64,000 bases of DNA from Gammaproteobacteria bacterium (GTDB taxonomy: Bacteria > Pseudomonadota > Gammaproteobacteria > Pseudomonadales > IMCC2047). Within the stretch, counting starts at the first letter, position 1. The number at the start of each line of letters is the position of its first letter. Positions 1 to 8,268 of this stretch are shown here, piece after piece. The translations under genes were made by a program, and so were the position numbers. The notes beneath the pieces were generated by a model. The model was not told where the DNA came from and did no database searches. It saw only the letters and a program-made list of their open reading frames with translations. The stretch is taken from the NCBI GenBank assembly GCA_021773395.1, contig JAJFKB010000010.1, forward strand, positions 124,001 to 188,000. Direction: 5' to 3'.

Positions 1-2
1 TC

Positions 3-914
3 TATTGTTTTGCAGGCGGCATCCGCGCCTCCATCTGGACCGATGCGGCACAGTCCATAGTGATGATCATTGCTATGGGACTGCTGTTGGTCGTTGCCGT
101 TCAGTCATTGGGAGGCGTTAATAACGCGATCTCCGACATGCGGGAAATTGGAGGGTTTCTCGATTGGTTCCCCAAAGATCTTGTTGTCCCAGGCGTATCC
201 GGGGGTGTACTGTTCGCCGTGAGTTGGTTATTTGCTGGCTTATCCGTCATCGGGCAACCCCACGTGATGGTGCGCTTTATGACGCTCGATGAGGGCAGCA
301 GCATGCGCCGGGCGAGGCTCTGGTACTATCTGTGGTTTACTGCCTTCTATTGCCTGGCTACCGGCGTCGGCCTATTGTCGCGGATTTATCTAACTGACAG
401 TGGCAGTTTCGATGCCGAGCTGGCCCTGCCCACTATGGCTTTGGAGTTACTGCCACCGGTTCTGGTCGGCTTGGTTTTAGCGGGAATTTTTGCCGCCACC
501 ATGTCGACGGCGGATTCTCTGGTACTGAGCTGTTCCGCTGCGGTTACCCATGATCTACTTCCCCATAATATTGAACGGCCGCTACTGATCAAGCTGACCA
601 CTATCGCTGTTACTGGCTGCGCCCTGTTGCTGGCGCTGGCGCAAAATCAAAGTGTTTTTAACTTGGTCATTATGGCTTGGTCAGGGCTTGCCAGCGCTTT
701 CGCCCCGCTACTCATCTGTCTGTGCCTCAACCGCAGACCGAGCCAAGCGCAGGGCATGACAGCGGTGCTCACCGGTTTATCCGTAGCGCTGGCTTGGCGC
801 TACATGGGATGGCACGAGGCCATTTATGAAGGACTACCCGGCATCATATCTGGATTGCTGGTACTTTTTTTGCTGCGCCCCAAACCTGTAACAAAAAAAT
901 CGATAGCGTCTTAA
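3..914 (+). CDS. Sodium/solute symporter (SSS family, PutP-like), C-terminal part, 5' end outside window
   Basis: The reading frame is open from the first bases of the window, so the gene starts upstream; only about 303 residues are visible. The sequence is a chain of hydrophobic segments. It carries the SSS hallmark stretch with TMSTADS at about codons 160-170, followed by SCSAAVTHDL, which in PutP/PanF-type symporters lies around the sodium-binding transmembrane helix. The early GGIRASIWTDAAQS segment matches the family's loop before a core helix. The family couples solute uptake to sodium in the inner membrane. The substrate (proline, pantothenate, another organic acid) cannot be decided from this half. 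It ends in TAA with no obvious terminator; a convergent remnant begins 18 bases later. Confidence 0.85.
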   Translation, partial: YCFAGGIRASIWTDAAQSIVMIIAMGLLLVVAVQSLGGVNNAISDMREIGGFLDWFPKDLVVPGVSGGVLFAVSWLFAGLSVIGQPHVMVRFMTLDEGSSMRRARLWYYLWFTAFYCLATGVGLLSRIYLTDSGSFDAELALPTMALELLPPVLVGLVLAGIFAATMSTADSLVLSCSAAVTHDLLPHNIERPLLIKLTTIAVTGCALLLALAQNQSVFNLVIMAWSGLASAFAPLLICLCLNRRPSQAQGMTAVLTGLSVALAWRYMGWHEAIYEGLPGIISGLLVLFLLRPKPVTKKSIAS

Positions 915-931
915 TATAGGTGTTACAGACA

Positions 932-1225
932 TTAAAGTCTTGCCACATTGATACAGAAAGCCACATCTCGAGTACAACGGTCGATGGTTGAGCCGTAATG
1001 CACCAGCACTATATCCTGAGCCATAGCTCCCACGACAAGATACTCAATGCCCAGCTTTCCTGCATGAGTATCAATCTCTCCATATAGATCGATCATATCA
1101 ACTTGAATGCCAGGTGGCTTATGTAGTTCTGGCTTTCTTCGCCTAGCGGCTTGAATTAATTTCGCCGCGTTAGCTTGATTGATGTATACCACCGCATTCT
1201 TGGGATTAAGGAAGTGAGTGTACAA
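932..1225 (-). pseudogene. Truncated nucleotidyltransferase-like (AbiEii-type) remnant
   Basis: The open frame has 97 codons but begins with TTG immediately after an in-frame stop, so its start is doubtful. From about residue 44 it resembles the N-terminus of nucleotidyltransferases of the AbiEii/MNT type: the segments IEYLVVGAMAQDIVLVH and TRDVAFCINVA line up with the family pattern (YLVVGG.ARD..L, then TRDVDF). The aspartate expected in the DVD motif is alanine here (DVA), and the frame stops about ten residues later, so the catalytic domain is mostly absent. The first 43 residues match nothing I recognise. It is best read as decayed debris of a transferase or antitoxin-associated gene, lying between a symporter and a small-protein gene. 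The family call is from memory of motifs, not from a search. Confidence 0.5.
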
Positions 1226-1339
1226 TTAGACTATGCTGTTATTCCGTCGACTCGATAGAACCCCGCTCATGAGCATCATTTAGCCTTTTTCTGAGCGTCT
1301 TATACCTGCCAAATAAAGGTGGCTTGAGGAAAATCAGAC

Positions 1340-1368
1340 AAAAAAAAGCCCACTGGGGTAGTGGGCTT
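1340..1368 (-). terminator. Intrinsic terminator of the 27-residue peptide gene
   Basis: A perfect 9-bp stem (AAGCCCACT / AGTGGGCTT, arms 1346-1354 and 1360-1368) with a 5-base loop is followed on the minus strand by seven T residues. A second perfect hairpin (AACCCAA / TTGGGTT, 1382-1399) lies just upstream of it in the same transcript. Reading leftward, both lie after the stop codon of the small gene at 1450-1533 and before the nucleotidyltransferase remnant. Confidence 0.85.
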
Positions 1369-1449
1369 AAAAACTCCTCATAACCCAAGGGGTTGGGTTT
1401 GAAAAGGGAGAGGAAAACTAAAATTCACATCATTGTACGAAAAACTACC

Positions 1450-1533
1450 TCAGTGGCACTCGTCGTAGGCAATCATTGCCAACAGACCAAGAGTAACTGG
1501 AACCATAACCGCCAATACTGCTGAACTTATCAT
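1450..1533 (-). CDS. 27-residue hydrophobic small protein (unrecognised)
   Basis: This short frame encodes 27 residues: an N-terminal MISSAVLAVM, a hydrophobic core (VPVTLGLLAMIA) and a polar tail YDECH. It would form a single membrane-spanning helix with an acidic, potentially metal- or redox-active end (Asp, Glu, Cys, His). The case for a real gene is the context: a strong Shine-Dalgarno sequence (AGGAG, 8 bases before ATG), a TGA stop, and two hairpins downstream ending in a textbook terminator. It is transcribed divergently from the LysR gene at 1660, with a palindrome between them. I do not recognise the family. It could be a regulatory or leader peptide, a toxin of the small hydrophobic type, or a subunit partner of a membrane complex. 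Confidence 0.6.
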   Translation of the reverse strand: MISSAVLAVMVPVTLGLLAMIAYDECH

Positions 1534-1584
1534 GTCGCTAACTCCTGCCGTCAATCATATTCGATGGTGTAAATATAGCGTCCA

Positions 1585-1624
1585 ATATGACATAATCCAA
1601 ATGTATTGTTTTTATATGTCATAT
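1585..1624. promoter_or_regulatory. 10-bp inverted repeat between small peptide gene and LysR gene
   Basis: ATATGACATA (1585-1594) is repeated as its exact reverse complement TATGTCATAT (1615-1624) with a 20-base spacer. It lies 52 bases before the small gene and 36 bases before the LysR start, in an AT-rich divergent promoter region. LysR regulators usually bind interrupted dyads in such intergenic regions, so this is a plausible autoregulatory operator. The assignment to this LysR protein is inference. Confidence 0.55.
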
Positions 1625-1659
1625 GAACATAAGTAATATCTTGCTCCACGGGGACACTC

Positions 1660-2598
1660 ATGATTAATCGTCTGGCACGTATCGATCTCAACCTTCTAAT
1701 CTCGCTGCAGGTATTGTTGGAGGAGCGCAATGTTACGCGCGCCGCCGCACGCCTCTTTGTTACGCAACCTGCTATGAGTAAAGCCCTGCAAAGATTGCGG
1801 AATATGTTTGATGATGATCTTTTCACGCGCACCGCTCACGGCTTAATACCCACCCCCAAAGCAGAGCAACTGCAAGGCCCCCTTAATGATGTGCTTGATC
1901 AAATGGAAGCGGCAATATTTACCCCGGACTTTAATCCTGCAGATGCCCAGGGGCTGATTCATATCTCTGTGCCCGAAACAGTAGCGATTGGCGCGATACC
2001 GAGATTGTTAAAGAGAATTCATGACAAGGCTCCCAATGTCAGACTACAAACACGGAATATACTTGATGACCATATGGATCTTCTGGCGTCAGGCGCGTTG
2101 GACTTTTCCATTTTTATCAAACAGGAACACCACGATGACTTTAAGTTCTTCCCGTTAGGTATCAATACGGCAATGTGCTGGATGCGCGCAGGGCATCCAC
2201 TGGCGGAAAAGGAGGTTCTGGATCGCGACGATATCATCAGCTTTCCGCATGTAGCTCTTTACCTACCCAACATCACCGACCGAGATCTGCTCCGCGTGGA
2301 ACGTACCTTTCAGGAGGCCGGGATCACGCGCCAAACTATTCTCGAAACGACGCAGCTGCTCACCGCTCTTGAGGTACTCACACTAAGCGACTCTCTGATG
2401 CTAGGTCCCAAGTACCTGGCGGAATTCAGGTTGACCAAGGGGCACTTTATTTCCAGGCCGTTCAAAATTTCTGAACTCAACGAGTTGCGCCTGTTTTTAT
2501 GTCTGATCCAGCATCGAAGAACGTTTAACTCTCCGCTTCATCGCTGGATCCAGGAGCAGTTATGTGAAATTTTTGAGGCGGCAGCTTCCAGTTTATAA
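1660..2598 (+). CDS. LysR-family transcriptional regulator
   Basis: The 312-residue protein has the normal length of a LysR regulator. Residues 8-65 form the winged helix-turn-helix (RIDLNLLISLQVLLEERNVT, then AARLFVTQPAMSKALQRLR); the remainder is a substrate-binding-like effector domain. The opening DLNLL and the TQPAMSKAL recognition helix resemble the NodD/LeuO/SyrM branch. Start ATG 1660 is preferred because it gives the standard LysR N-terminus. It is divergent from the 27-residue peptide gene and shares with it a 126-base intergenic region holding a 10-bp inverted repeat, so the small gene is the likely local target. The effector is unknown. A strong terminator follows. Confidence 0.9.
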   Translation: MINRLARIDLNLLISLQVLLEERNVTRAAARLFVTQPAMSKALQRLRNMFDDDLFTRTAHGLIPTPKAEQLQGPLNDVLDQMEAAIFTPDFNPADAQGLIHISVPETVAIGAIPRLLKRIHDKAPNVRLQTRNILDDHMDLLASGALDFSIFIKQEHHDDFKFFPLGINTAMCWMRAGHPLAEKEVLDRDDIISFPHVALYLPNITDRDLLRVERTFQEAGITRQTILETTQLLTALEVLTLSDSLMLGPKYLAEFRLTKGHFISRPFKISELNELRLFLCLIQHRRTFNSPLHRWIQEQLCEIFEAAASSL

Positions 2599-2682
2599 TT
2601 AGAAATCTCAAGCCATACAGACATCCGGGTGCGTAGAGCGAAAGCCTGTAAAACCCATGATTTGATAACAATAACCGACACC

Positions 2683-2722
2683 TAAGCCAGCTGATGATCT
2701 AATCAAGCTGGCTTATTTTTTT
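2683..2722 (+). terminator. Intrinsic terminator after the LysR gene
   Basis: TAAGCCAGCT (2683-2692) pairs with AGCTGGCTTA (2706-2715), followed by seven T residues. It overlaps the last codons of the convergent kinase gene, which ends at 2703. Confidence 0.85.
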
Positions 2723-5700
2723 GGAACGAGGCAAATGAAACCAGGTTATCGGAAGACATTTTACCTGCAAGAAATTGTTTTTCAAAATCCTCTGCCGGCA
2801 TCGGCTTACCTAGAAAATAACCCTGAATATAATTACACCCTTCTTTTTTGAGGTATGCCTTTTGCTCCTCCGTCTCAACACCCTCAGCTATCACCTTGAC
2901 TCCCAGGCTGTGCGCCAGCGTAATAATAGTCGTTACGATATCGGCATCCACTTTATCAACGGTAATGTCTGAAACAAACGCACGATCAATTTTAAGCATA
3001 TCAATCGGGAAGCGCTTCAAATAGTTTAACGATGAGTAGCCTGTTCCGAAATCATCGACCGCCAACTGTACGCCCATCGTTTTCAAGCGCTCCAAGGTTA
3101 CAATCACCTCTTCAGCATTAGCCATGATTGTACTTTCAGTAATTTCCAGCTCCAAATTCTGGCTCGGCAACCCGGTTTCAATCAATGTTGCGGCCACCTG
3201 TTCAACAATAGAACCATTTTCCAGCTGGCGCGACGCCAGGTTGACCGCCATCCTTATAGGCGGACAGCCTTTGTCCAGCCAAGATTTTAGTTGCGCGCAG
3301 GCGGTTTTCATAACCCACTCACCCAGCTCTAGAATTTGCCCGGTTTCTTCGGCAAGGCCTATAAACTCAAGCGGGTTCATCATACCTCTACTCGGGTGCT
3401 GCCACCTGACCAGCGCCTCCATGCCAATTAGCTCACCTGTTGCCAAATCTTCCTGCGGCTGGTAATAAACCATCATCTCGCCGCGCTCAATAGCGCCACG
3501 CAAATCACTCTCTATTCCCAGTCGACGTGCAACATCAGCCTCCATTTTCTGCTCATAGAACTCGTAACAATCGCCACGCTCCTTGGCACGATACATTGCA
3601 ATATCGGCGTTCTTTAACAAAGTACCGATATCTACACCATCATTCGGGTACATGGAAATACCAATACTAGTGCTGACATGCATCTCCTTGCCAAGGAAAA
3701 CGAAAGGCCTGGACAAGGTTTCATGAATCTTAGTGACAATGTTTTTAACTACGTTATAGGACTTCACGCGATCCAGGATAATGGTGAATTCATCGCCACC
3801 AAATCTCGAAACCACATCACCTTGACGCACACAGCCCTGCAAACGTTCAGCCACGACTTTTACTAGCAAATCACCCGCATCATGACCAAATGTATCATTA
3901 ATCAGCTTAAATCTGTCCAAATCCAGAAACAGTACAGCTACCATCGATTCAGGATCGCTTTCAGCCAAGACCTGACTCAGCTTTTCAGTAAACAGAGTAC
4001 GGTTCGGCAACCCTGTTAAGGTGTCATTATAGGCAAGTCGATGGATACGCTGCTCCGCCTGACTGGCCTGTAACACACGTGAAATACGTTTCCGCAAAAC
4101 CGCAAAATTGACCGGTTTGGAAATATAATCTGTTGCTCCCGCTGCGAAAGCCCGTCCAATCGAGGTTTCATCATTAAGCGCGGTAATAATGAGCACGGGA
4201 AGGTGCTTGCCCCCCGGTAATGCCTGTATTTCAGAGCAGGCCTTAAAGCCATCCATTTCAGGCATAATGGCATCCATCAACACCAAGTCCGGCATAAATC
4301 GTTCGCAGTACATAAGCGCCTGCTCGCCGTTCTGTACTTCATCTACCCGGTAGCCGTCATCCTCAAGTACCTTGCGCATGGCAAAACGCATTCCCCTATC
4401 ATCATCAACAACCAAAATACGCTGATTTTGCAGGGGTTGATTATCGTTTATCCCCGCCTCATCTTCAGAATCTTTATGCCGTTCTGGCAAGCTACTTTTT
4501 AACTGCTCTGCCTGATATTCCAGCGCCTGCTGCAACAACCCACACTCGGAAATCGCTTGTGCAACGAGGCCTTCAATATCCTGCAAATCACCTGCTCGAC
4601 CACAGTCTTCAATCTGCTGACAGACGTCTACCAGCCTGTTTGCCCCGAAATTCGCGGCACCTCCCTTTATGCTATGGGCTATATCGGCAACGGCACTAGC
4701 GTCCTTCACAGAAGTCGCATCCTTTAAGGAACGAATATAGGAAGGCATATCATCGATAAATACATTAATGAGTGTACCTAATGCGACACCCACCTGCTCA
4801 CCCAGCGCTTTGAACACGCCCTGATCCAAAATACCTTCAGATCCAGGAACTGCTGCTGTCTCTTCGTGCTCTCCTGCAACTCGATATTCTGTTACAGGCA
4901 TCCATTTCATCAGCATGCTTTTCAAAACATCAATTTTTAACGGTTTTGCCAAGTAATCATTCATACCAACAGCAAGACACTTGTCACTTTCGCCCTGCTG
5001 CACATTCGCTGTCATAGCGACAATATTGACATTGGACCCCTCGGTTTCAAGGCGTCTAATTTGCGCTGTAGCCTCGTAACCATCCATTTCCGGCATGTGA
5101 CAATCCATAAGCACCAGATCAAAATGCTTGCGGACAATCAGTTTCAGCGCCTCTTTGCCGTTATTTGCCAGATCAATTTTACAGCCCAGGCGCTCCAACA
5201 TCCCCAGCGCCACCTGCTGATTAGCACGATTGTCTTCAACAACCAACACACGCCGACCGCCAAAAGAAGCGACCCGGTTATCCGTTTTCCCCTCTTGCTC
5301 ATGACTGATAACAAGTTGCTCACCCCCGCTGCCCAGCAGATTAACCATCATCCCAGACAGCTCGCGTTTTTTAACCGGTTTTGACAGAAAACCCGCTACG
5401 TTCAGGCTTTTTGTCACTTCGTAAGTCGGGTTAGCACGATTTACCATCATGATAACCTTTAGACTAACCAGTGAGGGATCGTTGACTATCAGACGAACAA
5501 GGTCACTCCCTTTCATGCCAGGCATGACTTCATCAAGCAACACCAACTGATAAGGATTGCCACTCGCAACCGCCAACCTAAGCTTCTCCAATGCCAGAGA
5601 ACCGTCGCTGGCAGTATCATAGTTAACCGAGACTGTATCCAAAATTTGCCCCAGATAACGACGGTTTAGCTGGCTATCATCAACCAATAGCACCTGCAAA

Positions 5701-7250
5701 TTATCCGATTGCAAGGCCGGCAAACTGGGAACAACTTTTTGGTCCGAACCACTAACAACCAACTCAAACCAAAATGAGCTGCCTTTACCTAATTGACTGT
5801 TTACACCTATCTTTCCACCCATCAGATTGACCAGCTGACGCGATATAGCCAGCCCCAATCCCGTACCACCATATTTTCGGGTGATTGAGCCATCTGCCTG
5901 TGAAAAAGCTTCAAAAATCCGATCCTGAGCTTCCTGTGACATACCAATGCCGGTATCAAAAACCTCAAAATGCAAACTGACTTGGTATCCGTCAATTTGT
6001 TTTAATTTGACCTCTATACCCACTTCGCCGCGCTCGGTAAACTTCAACGCATTTCCCACAAGATTAATCAGTACTTGTCGAAGTCGGCCACTGTCCCCCA
6101 GAATTTTTTCGGGAATTTCTGGATCAATAATATAAGCCAGATCAATATCTTTTTGTTGCGCCTGAGTACTCAGCAGCAGGACAATTTCTTCCAACAAATC
6201 GGGCAAATCAAATTCAATATGTTCGAGGGACAATTTCCCCGAATCAATTTTTGAAAAATCGAGAATATTATCGATGAGCGATAGAAGAGATTCTGCTGAA
6301 CCGCTGGCTATTTCAATATATTCCGACTGTTTTTCGTTGAGCCCCATATCGTTCAGAAGCTCCAGCATTCCCAGCACTCCGTTGAGTGGAGTACGCAGTT
6401 CGTGACTCACATTTGCCGCAAACTCCCCTTTTACCCGAGCAGCTTCGAGTGCCAGGTCACGGGTTGCGCGCAGATCCTCCTCTCTGGCGTGAAGCACATC
6501 CATCATGTCATTAAATGCATTTTGTATTTCTATAACTTCGCGTGTGCCCTGAATATCAGATCTCACCACTTTGGCACTCTTAGCCCCAAATCGAGCTTGC
6601 TGCATAGTGGTCGCAAGGCTGCTAATTGGTTTGGTGACGCGACTGGTAATCGCTAACAAAATCGCCAGCAATACTAGAGCTAAAGAAAAAGAAACGGCCA
6701 AATTGTATTTAAAGATTTCCCGCTGGTTTTTGCGCAAAGAATCTTTACCCATAAATAGCCGCACATATCCAACCAATTCGGGTTCGAGCTCTTCTGTAAG
6801 GAACGGTGAATTTTCTTCTTTCTGAGACCCCGTATGCACAGGTGCTGCAAAATGCCATGCAACACTGGATTCCGACACAAGCTGCAGTTGTTCTGGCCAA
6901 CGCAAATCAGAGTTGGGCTCGCCAGCATTACTGCCCGTTGTATAAAGCGGTTTTTGCTGATCGTCATAGATGCCCACGGCCAGTACATCGGGAAAAGCAA
7001 GCATCGCATCACCAACATACTTGGCATCCACATCACTATGATAGAGCAGCGCAACACGGCTTCTGTCCGATAGCGTCTCCGCCAGGTTCATCCCTTCAAG
7101 CGTCACCCGCTCTTCCGCAGATTGGCTTAGCAAATAAGACACCACAATGGACGATACCAATGCCAACAAAACAATACCAATACTGAATATTGCCGCAAGT
7201 TGCTGCCTGAAACCCAGCTTATTGATTGCAAATTTCCGTAAAAATTTCAT
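2703..7250 (-). CDS. Hybrid sensor histidine kinase with REC-REC-Hpt-REC-GGDEF-EAL output
   Basis: The 1515-residue inner-membrane protein combines a complete phosphorelay with both cyclic-di-GMP domains. Order: membrane helix (~20-43), periplasmic sensor (~44-182), second helix (~183-203), HAMP (~204-258), HisKA with phospho-acceptor His283 (SHELRTPLNG), HATPase (~395-500, with DTGIGM and GGTGLGLAIS), receiver 1 (Asp573), receiver 2 (Asp716), Hpt (His859), receiver 3 (Asp993), GGDEF (RFGGDEF, 1149-1155) and EAL (EAL 1278-1280; ELEITES and DDFGTGYSSL present). All key residues look intact, so both cyclase and phosphodiesterase could be active; receiver 1 has a less typical active site. The start lies 2 bases after the binding-protein gene, so the two are co-translated. 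The likely role is to turn a periplasmic ligand signal, delivered by that binding protein, into a cyclic-di-GMP change. Confidence 0.95.
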   Translation of the reverse strand: MKFLRKFAINKLGFRQQLAAIFSIGIVLLALVSSIVVSYLLSQSAEERVTLEGMNLAETLSDRSRVALLYHSDVDAKYVGDAMLAFPDVLAVGIYDDQQKPLYTTGSNAGEPNSDLRWPEQLQLVSESSVAWHFAAPVHTGSQKEENSPFLTEELEPELVGYVRLFMGKDSLRKNQREIFKYNLAVSFSLALVLLAILLAITSRVTKPISSLATTMQQARFGAKSAKVVRSDIQGTREVIEIQNAFNDMMDVLHAREEDLRATRDLALEAARVKGEFAANVSHELRTPLNGVLGMLELLNDMGLNEKQSEYIEIASGSAESLLSLIDNILDFSKIDSGKLSLEHIEFDLPDLLEEIVLLLSTQAQQKDIDLAYIIDPEIPEKILGDSGRLRQVLINLVGNALKFTERGEVGIEVKLKQIDGYQVSLHFEVFDTGIGMSQEAQDRIFEAFSQADGSITRKYGGTGLGLAISRQLVNLMGGKIGVNSQLGKGSSFWFELVVSGSDQKVVPSLPALQSDNLQVLLVDDSQLNRRYLGQILDTVSVNYDTASDGSLALEKLRLAVASGNPYQLVLLDEVMPGMKGSDLVRLIVNDPSLVSLKVIMMVNRANPTYEVTKSLNVAGFLSKPVKKRELSGMMVNLLGSGGEQLVISHEQEGKTDNRVASFGGRRVLVVEDNRANQQVALGMLERLGCKIDLANNGKEALKLIVRKHFDLVLMDCHMPEMDGYEATAQIRRLETEGSNVNIVAMTANVQQGESDKCLAVGMNDYLAKPLKIDVLKSMLMKWMPVTEYRVAGEHEETAAVPGSEGILDQGVFKALGEQVGVALGTLINVFIDDMPSYIRSLKDATSVKDASAVADIAHSIKGGAANFGANRLVDVCQQIEDCGRAGDLQDIEGLVAQAISECGLLQQALEYQAEQLKSSLPERHKDSEDEAGINDNQPLQNQRILVVDDDRGMRFAMRKVLEDDGYRVDEVQNGEQALMYCERFMPDLVLMDAIMPEMDGFKACSEIQALPGGKHLPVLIITALNDETSIGRAFAAGATDYISKPVNFAVLRKRISRVLQASQAEQRIHRLAYNDTLTGLPNRTLFTEKLSQVLAESDPESMVAVLFLDLDRFKLINDTFGHDAGDLLVKVVAERLQGCVRQGDVVSRFGGDEFTIILDRVKSYNVVKNIVTKIHETLSRPFVFLGKEMHVSTSIGISMYPNDGVDIGTLLKNADIAMYRAKERGDCYEFYEQKMEADVARRLGIESDLRGAIERGEMMVYYQPQEDLATGELIGMEALVRWQHPSRGMMNPLEFIGLAEETGQILELGEWVMKTACAQLKSWLDKGCPPIRMAVNLASRQLENGSIVEQVAATLIETGLPSQNLELEITESTIMANAEEVIVTLERLKTMGVQLAVDDFGTGYSSLNYLKRFPIDMLKIDRAFVSDITVDKVDADIVTTIITLAHSLGVKVIAEGVETEEQKAYLKKEGCNYIQGYFLGKPMPAEDFEKQFLAGKMSSDNLVSFASFQKNKPA

Positions 7251-7252
7251 CT

Positions 7253-8203
7253 TTAACGATTCGGAAAAATCAAGTCGAAGTCGCGTAACTGCGATCGATC
7301 GATGTTTAAGTTCAAGTGCTCAGCTGTTCGAACGTTTACAGCAATAAGCAAATCTTTTAACGGTTCAGGCGTACGGCTATCACCCTCTTTTATTTGTCGC
7401 GCCTTCAAAGCCAGGCTTTTCCCCATGTTGAAGTTATCGGGAAATAATGAAAACAAAGCGCCACGTTTAACATGTGATGGGTTGCTGGAAAAAACGACCG
7501 TATGACTGCTCCAGGCTTTATTGAGAATTGTCAGTAGAAGGCTCCGCTCATCCATAGTGGGATCTCCTTGCAGAAGCCAAATTGCATCACCACCATTGAG
7601 CTGATCCCCCAGCTCCTGCTGATATAAACCAGCGGCTTCTCGGACATCCTTTGCCGGTAGAGTTTTTAATTCGAGCCCCAATTCTTTGGCCGAAGATTTT
7701 GCCAACTCAACCAGCCAACCATTTGTTTCGGGGTGATACACCACGATCACACGCCTTACCTTCGGTGCTAATTGCTTAAGTTTACTGAGAAGTCTACTGG
7801 GAGCAGGTGCCAAAGAAATACCTACTAAACCCGCGTTGATGTTTTCATCCGAAAGGATCGCTGCACCCGTTAAGGTTACAAACTCACTCTGCACTTCTTC
7901 AGCAACTGATTTGCCTCTATTTCCGAGCAGGATAACCGTTCCGGGATCTTGCTTCCTTAACCACTGCTTCAGATTGGCCACACTTTCATCCTTTTTAAGC
8001 GCGTAAGATTTAACCTTTCCGTCTGCCTCTCGTTTAATTCCTTCTAGCACATCCTTGAATATGCTGCTGTACGGCTCCCTAACATCCGGATAGAGCACCG
8101 CAATTGCGGCACCCTTCGCAAACGCTCCTAAGACACTGCATGAAAGGGCAGTTGCTACCGCAAAAACTACCCAAGCATAACCGTTTTTCTTTTTCTTTAA
8201 CAC
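7253..8203 (-). CDS. Periplasmic ABC-type substrate-binding protein (PF04392-like), probable sensor partner
   Basis: The 316-residue protein starts with a lysine-rich n-region and a hydrophobic signal segment (~10-30), so it is exported. The body has the two-lobed organisation of the ABC_sub_bind family (IAVLYPDVREPYSSIFKDVL at the start, a second lobe from RRVIVVYHPET). No ABC permease or ATPase gene is nearby. Instead the gene sits between a TonB receptor (66 bases upstream) and the hybrid kinase (2 bases downstream). The most economical reading is a ligand-capture protein that presents its ligand to the periplasmic domain of the kinase, not a transport subunit. The ligand is unknown. The family call comes from motif memory. 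Confidence 0.8.
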   Translation of the reverse strand: MLKKKKNGYAWVVFAVATALSCSVLGAFAKGAAIAVLYPDVREPYSSIFKDVLEGIKREADGKVKSYALKKDESVANLKQWLRKQDPGTVILLGNRGKSVAEEVQSEFVTLTGAAILSDENINAGLVGISLAPAPSRLLSKLKQLAPKVRRVIVVYHPETNGWLVELAKSSAKELGLELKTLPAKDVREAAGLYQQELGDQLNGGDAIWLLQGDPTMDERSLLLTILNKAWSSHTVVFSSNPSHVKRGALFSLFPDNFNMGKSLALKARQIKEGDSRTPEPLKDLLIAVNVRTAEHLNLNIDRSQLRDFDLIFPNR

Positions 8204-8268
8204 TTAAGCCTCTTCCCTGATAAAGGCGAACTCACAAAATTTGAGTCGCGTATCAATCAAAAACAGCC

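Noticed and set aside
4016-4273. Open frames inside the hybrid kinase gene, on both strands
   Set aside because: The long kinase frame has complete domain motifs throughout; these are shadow frames.
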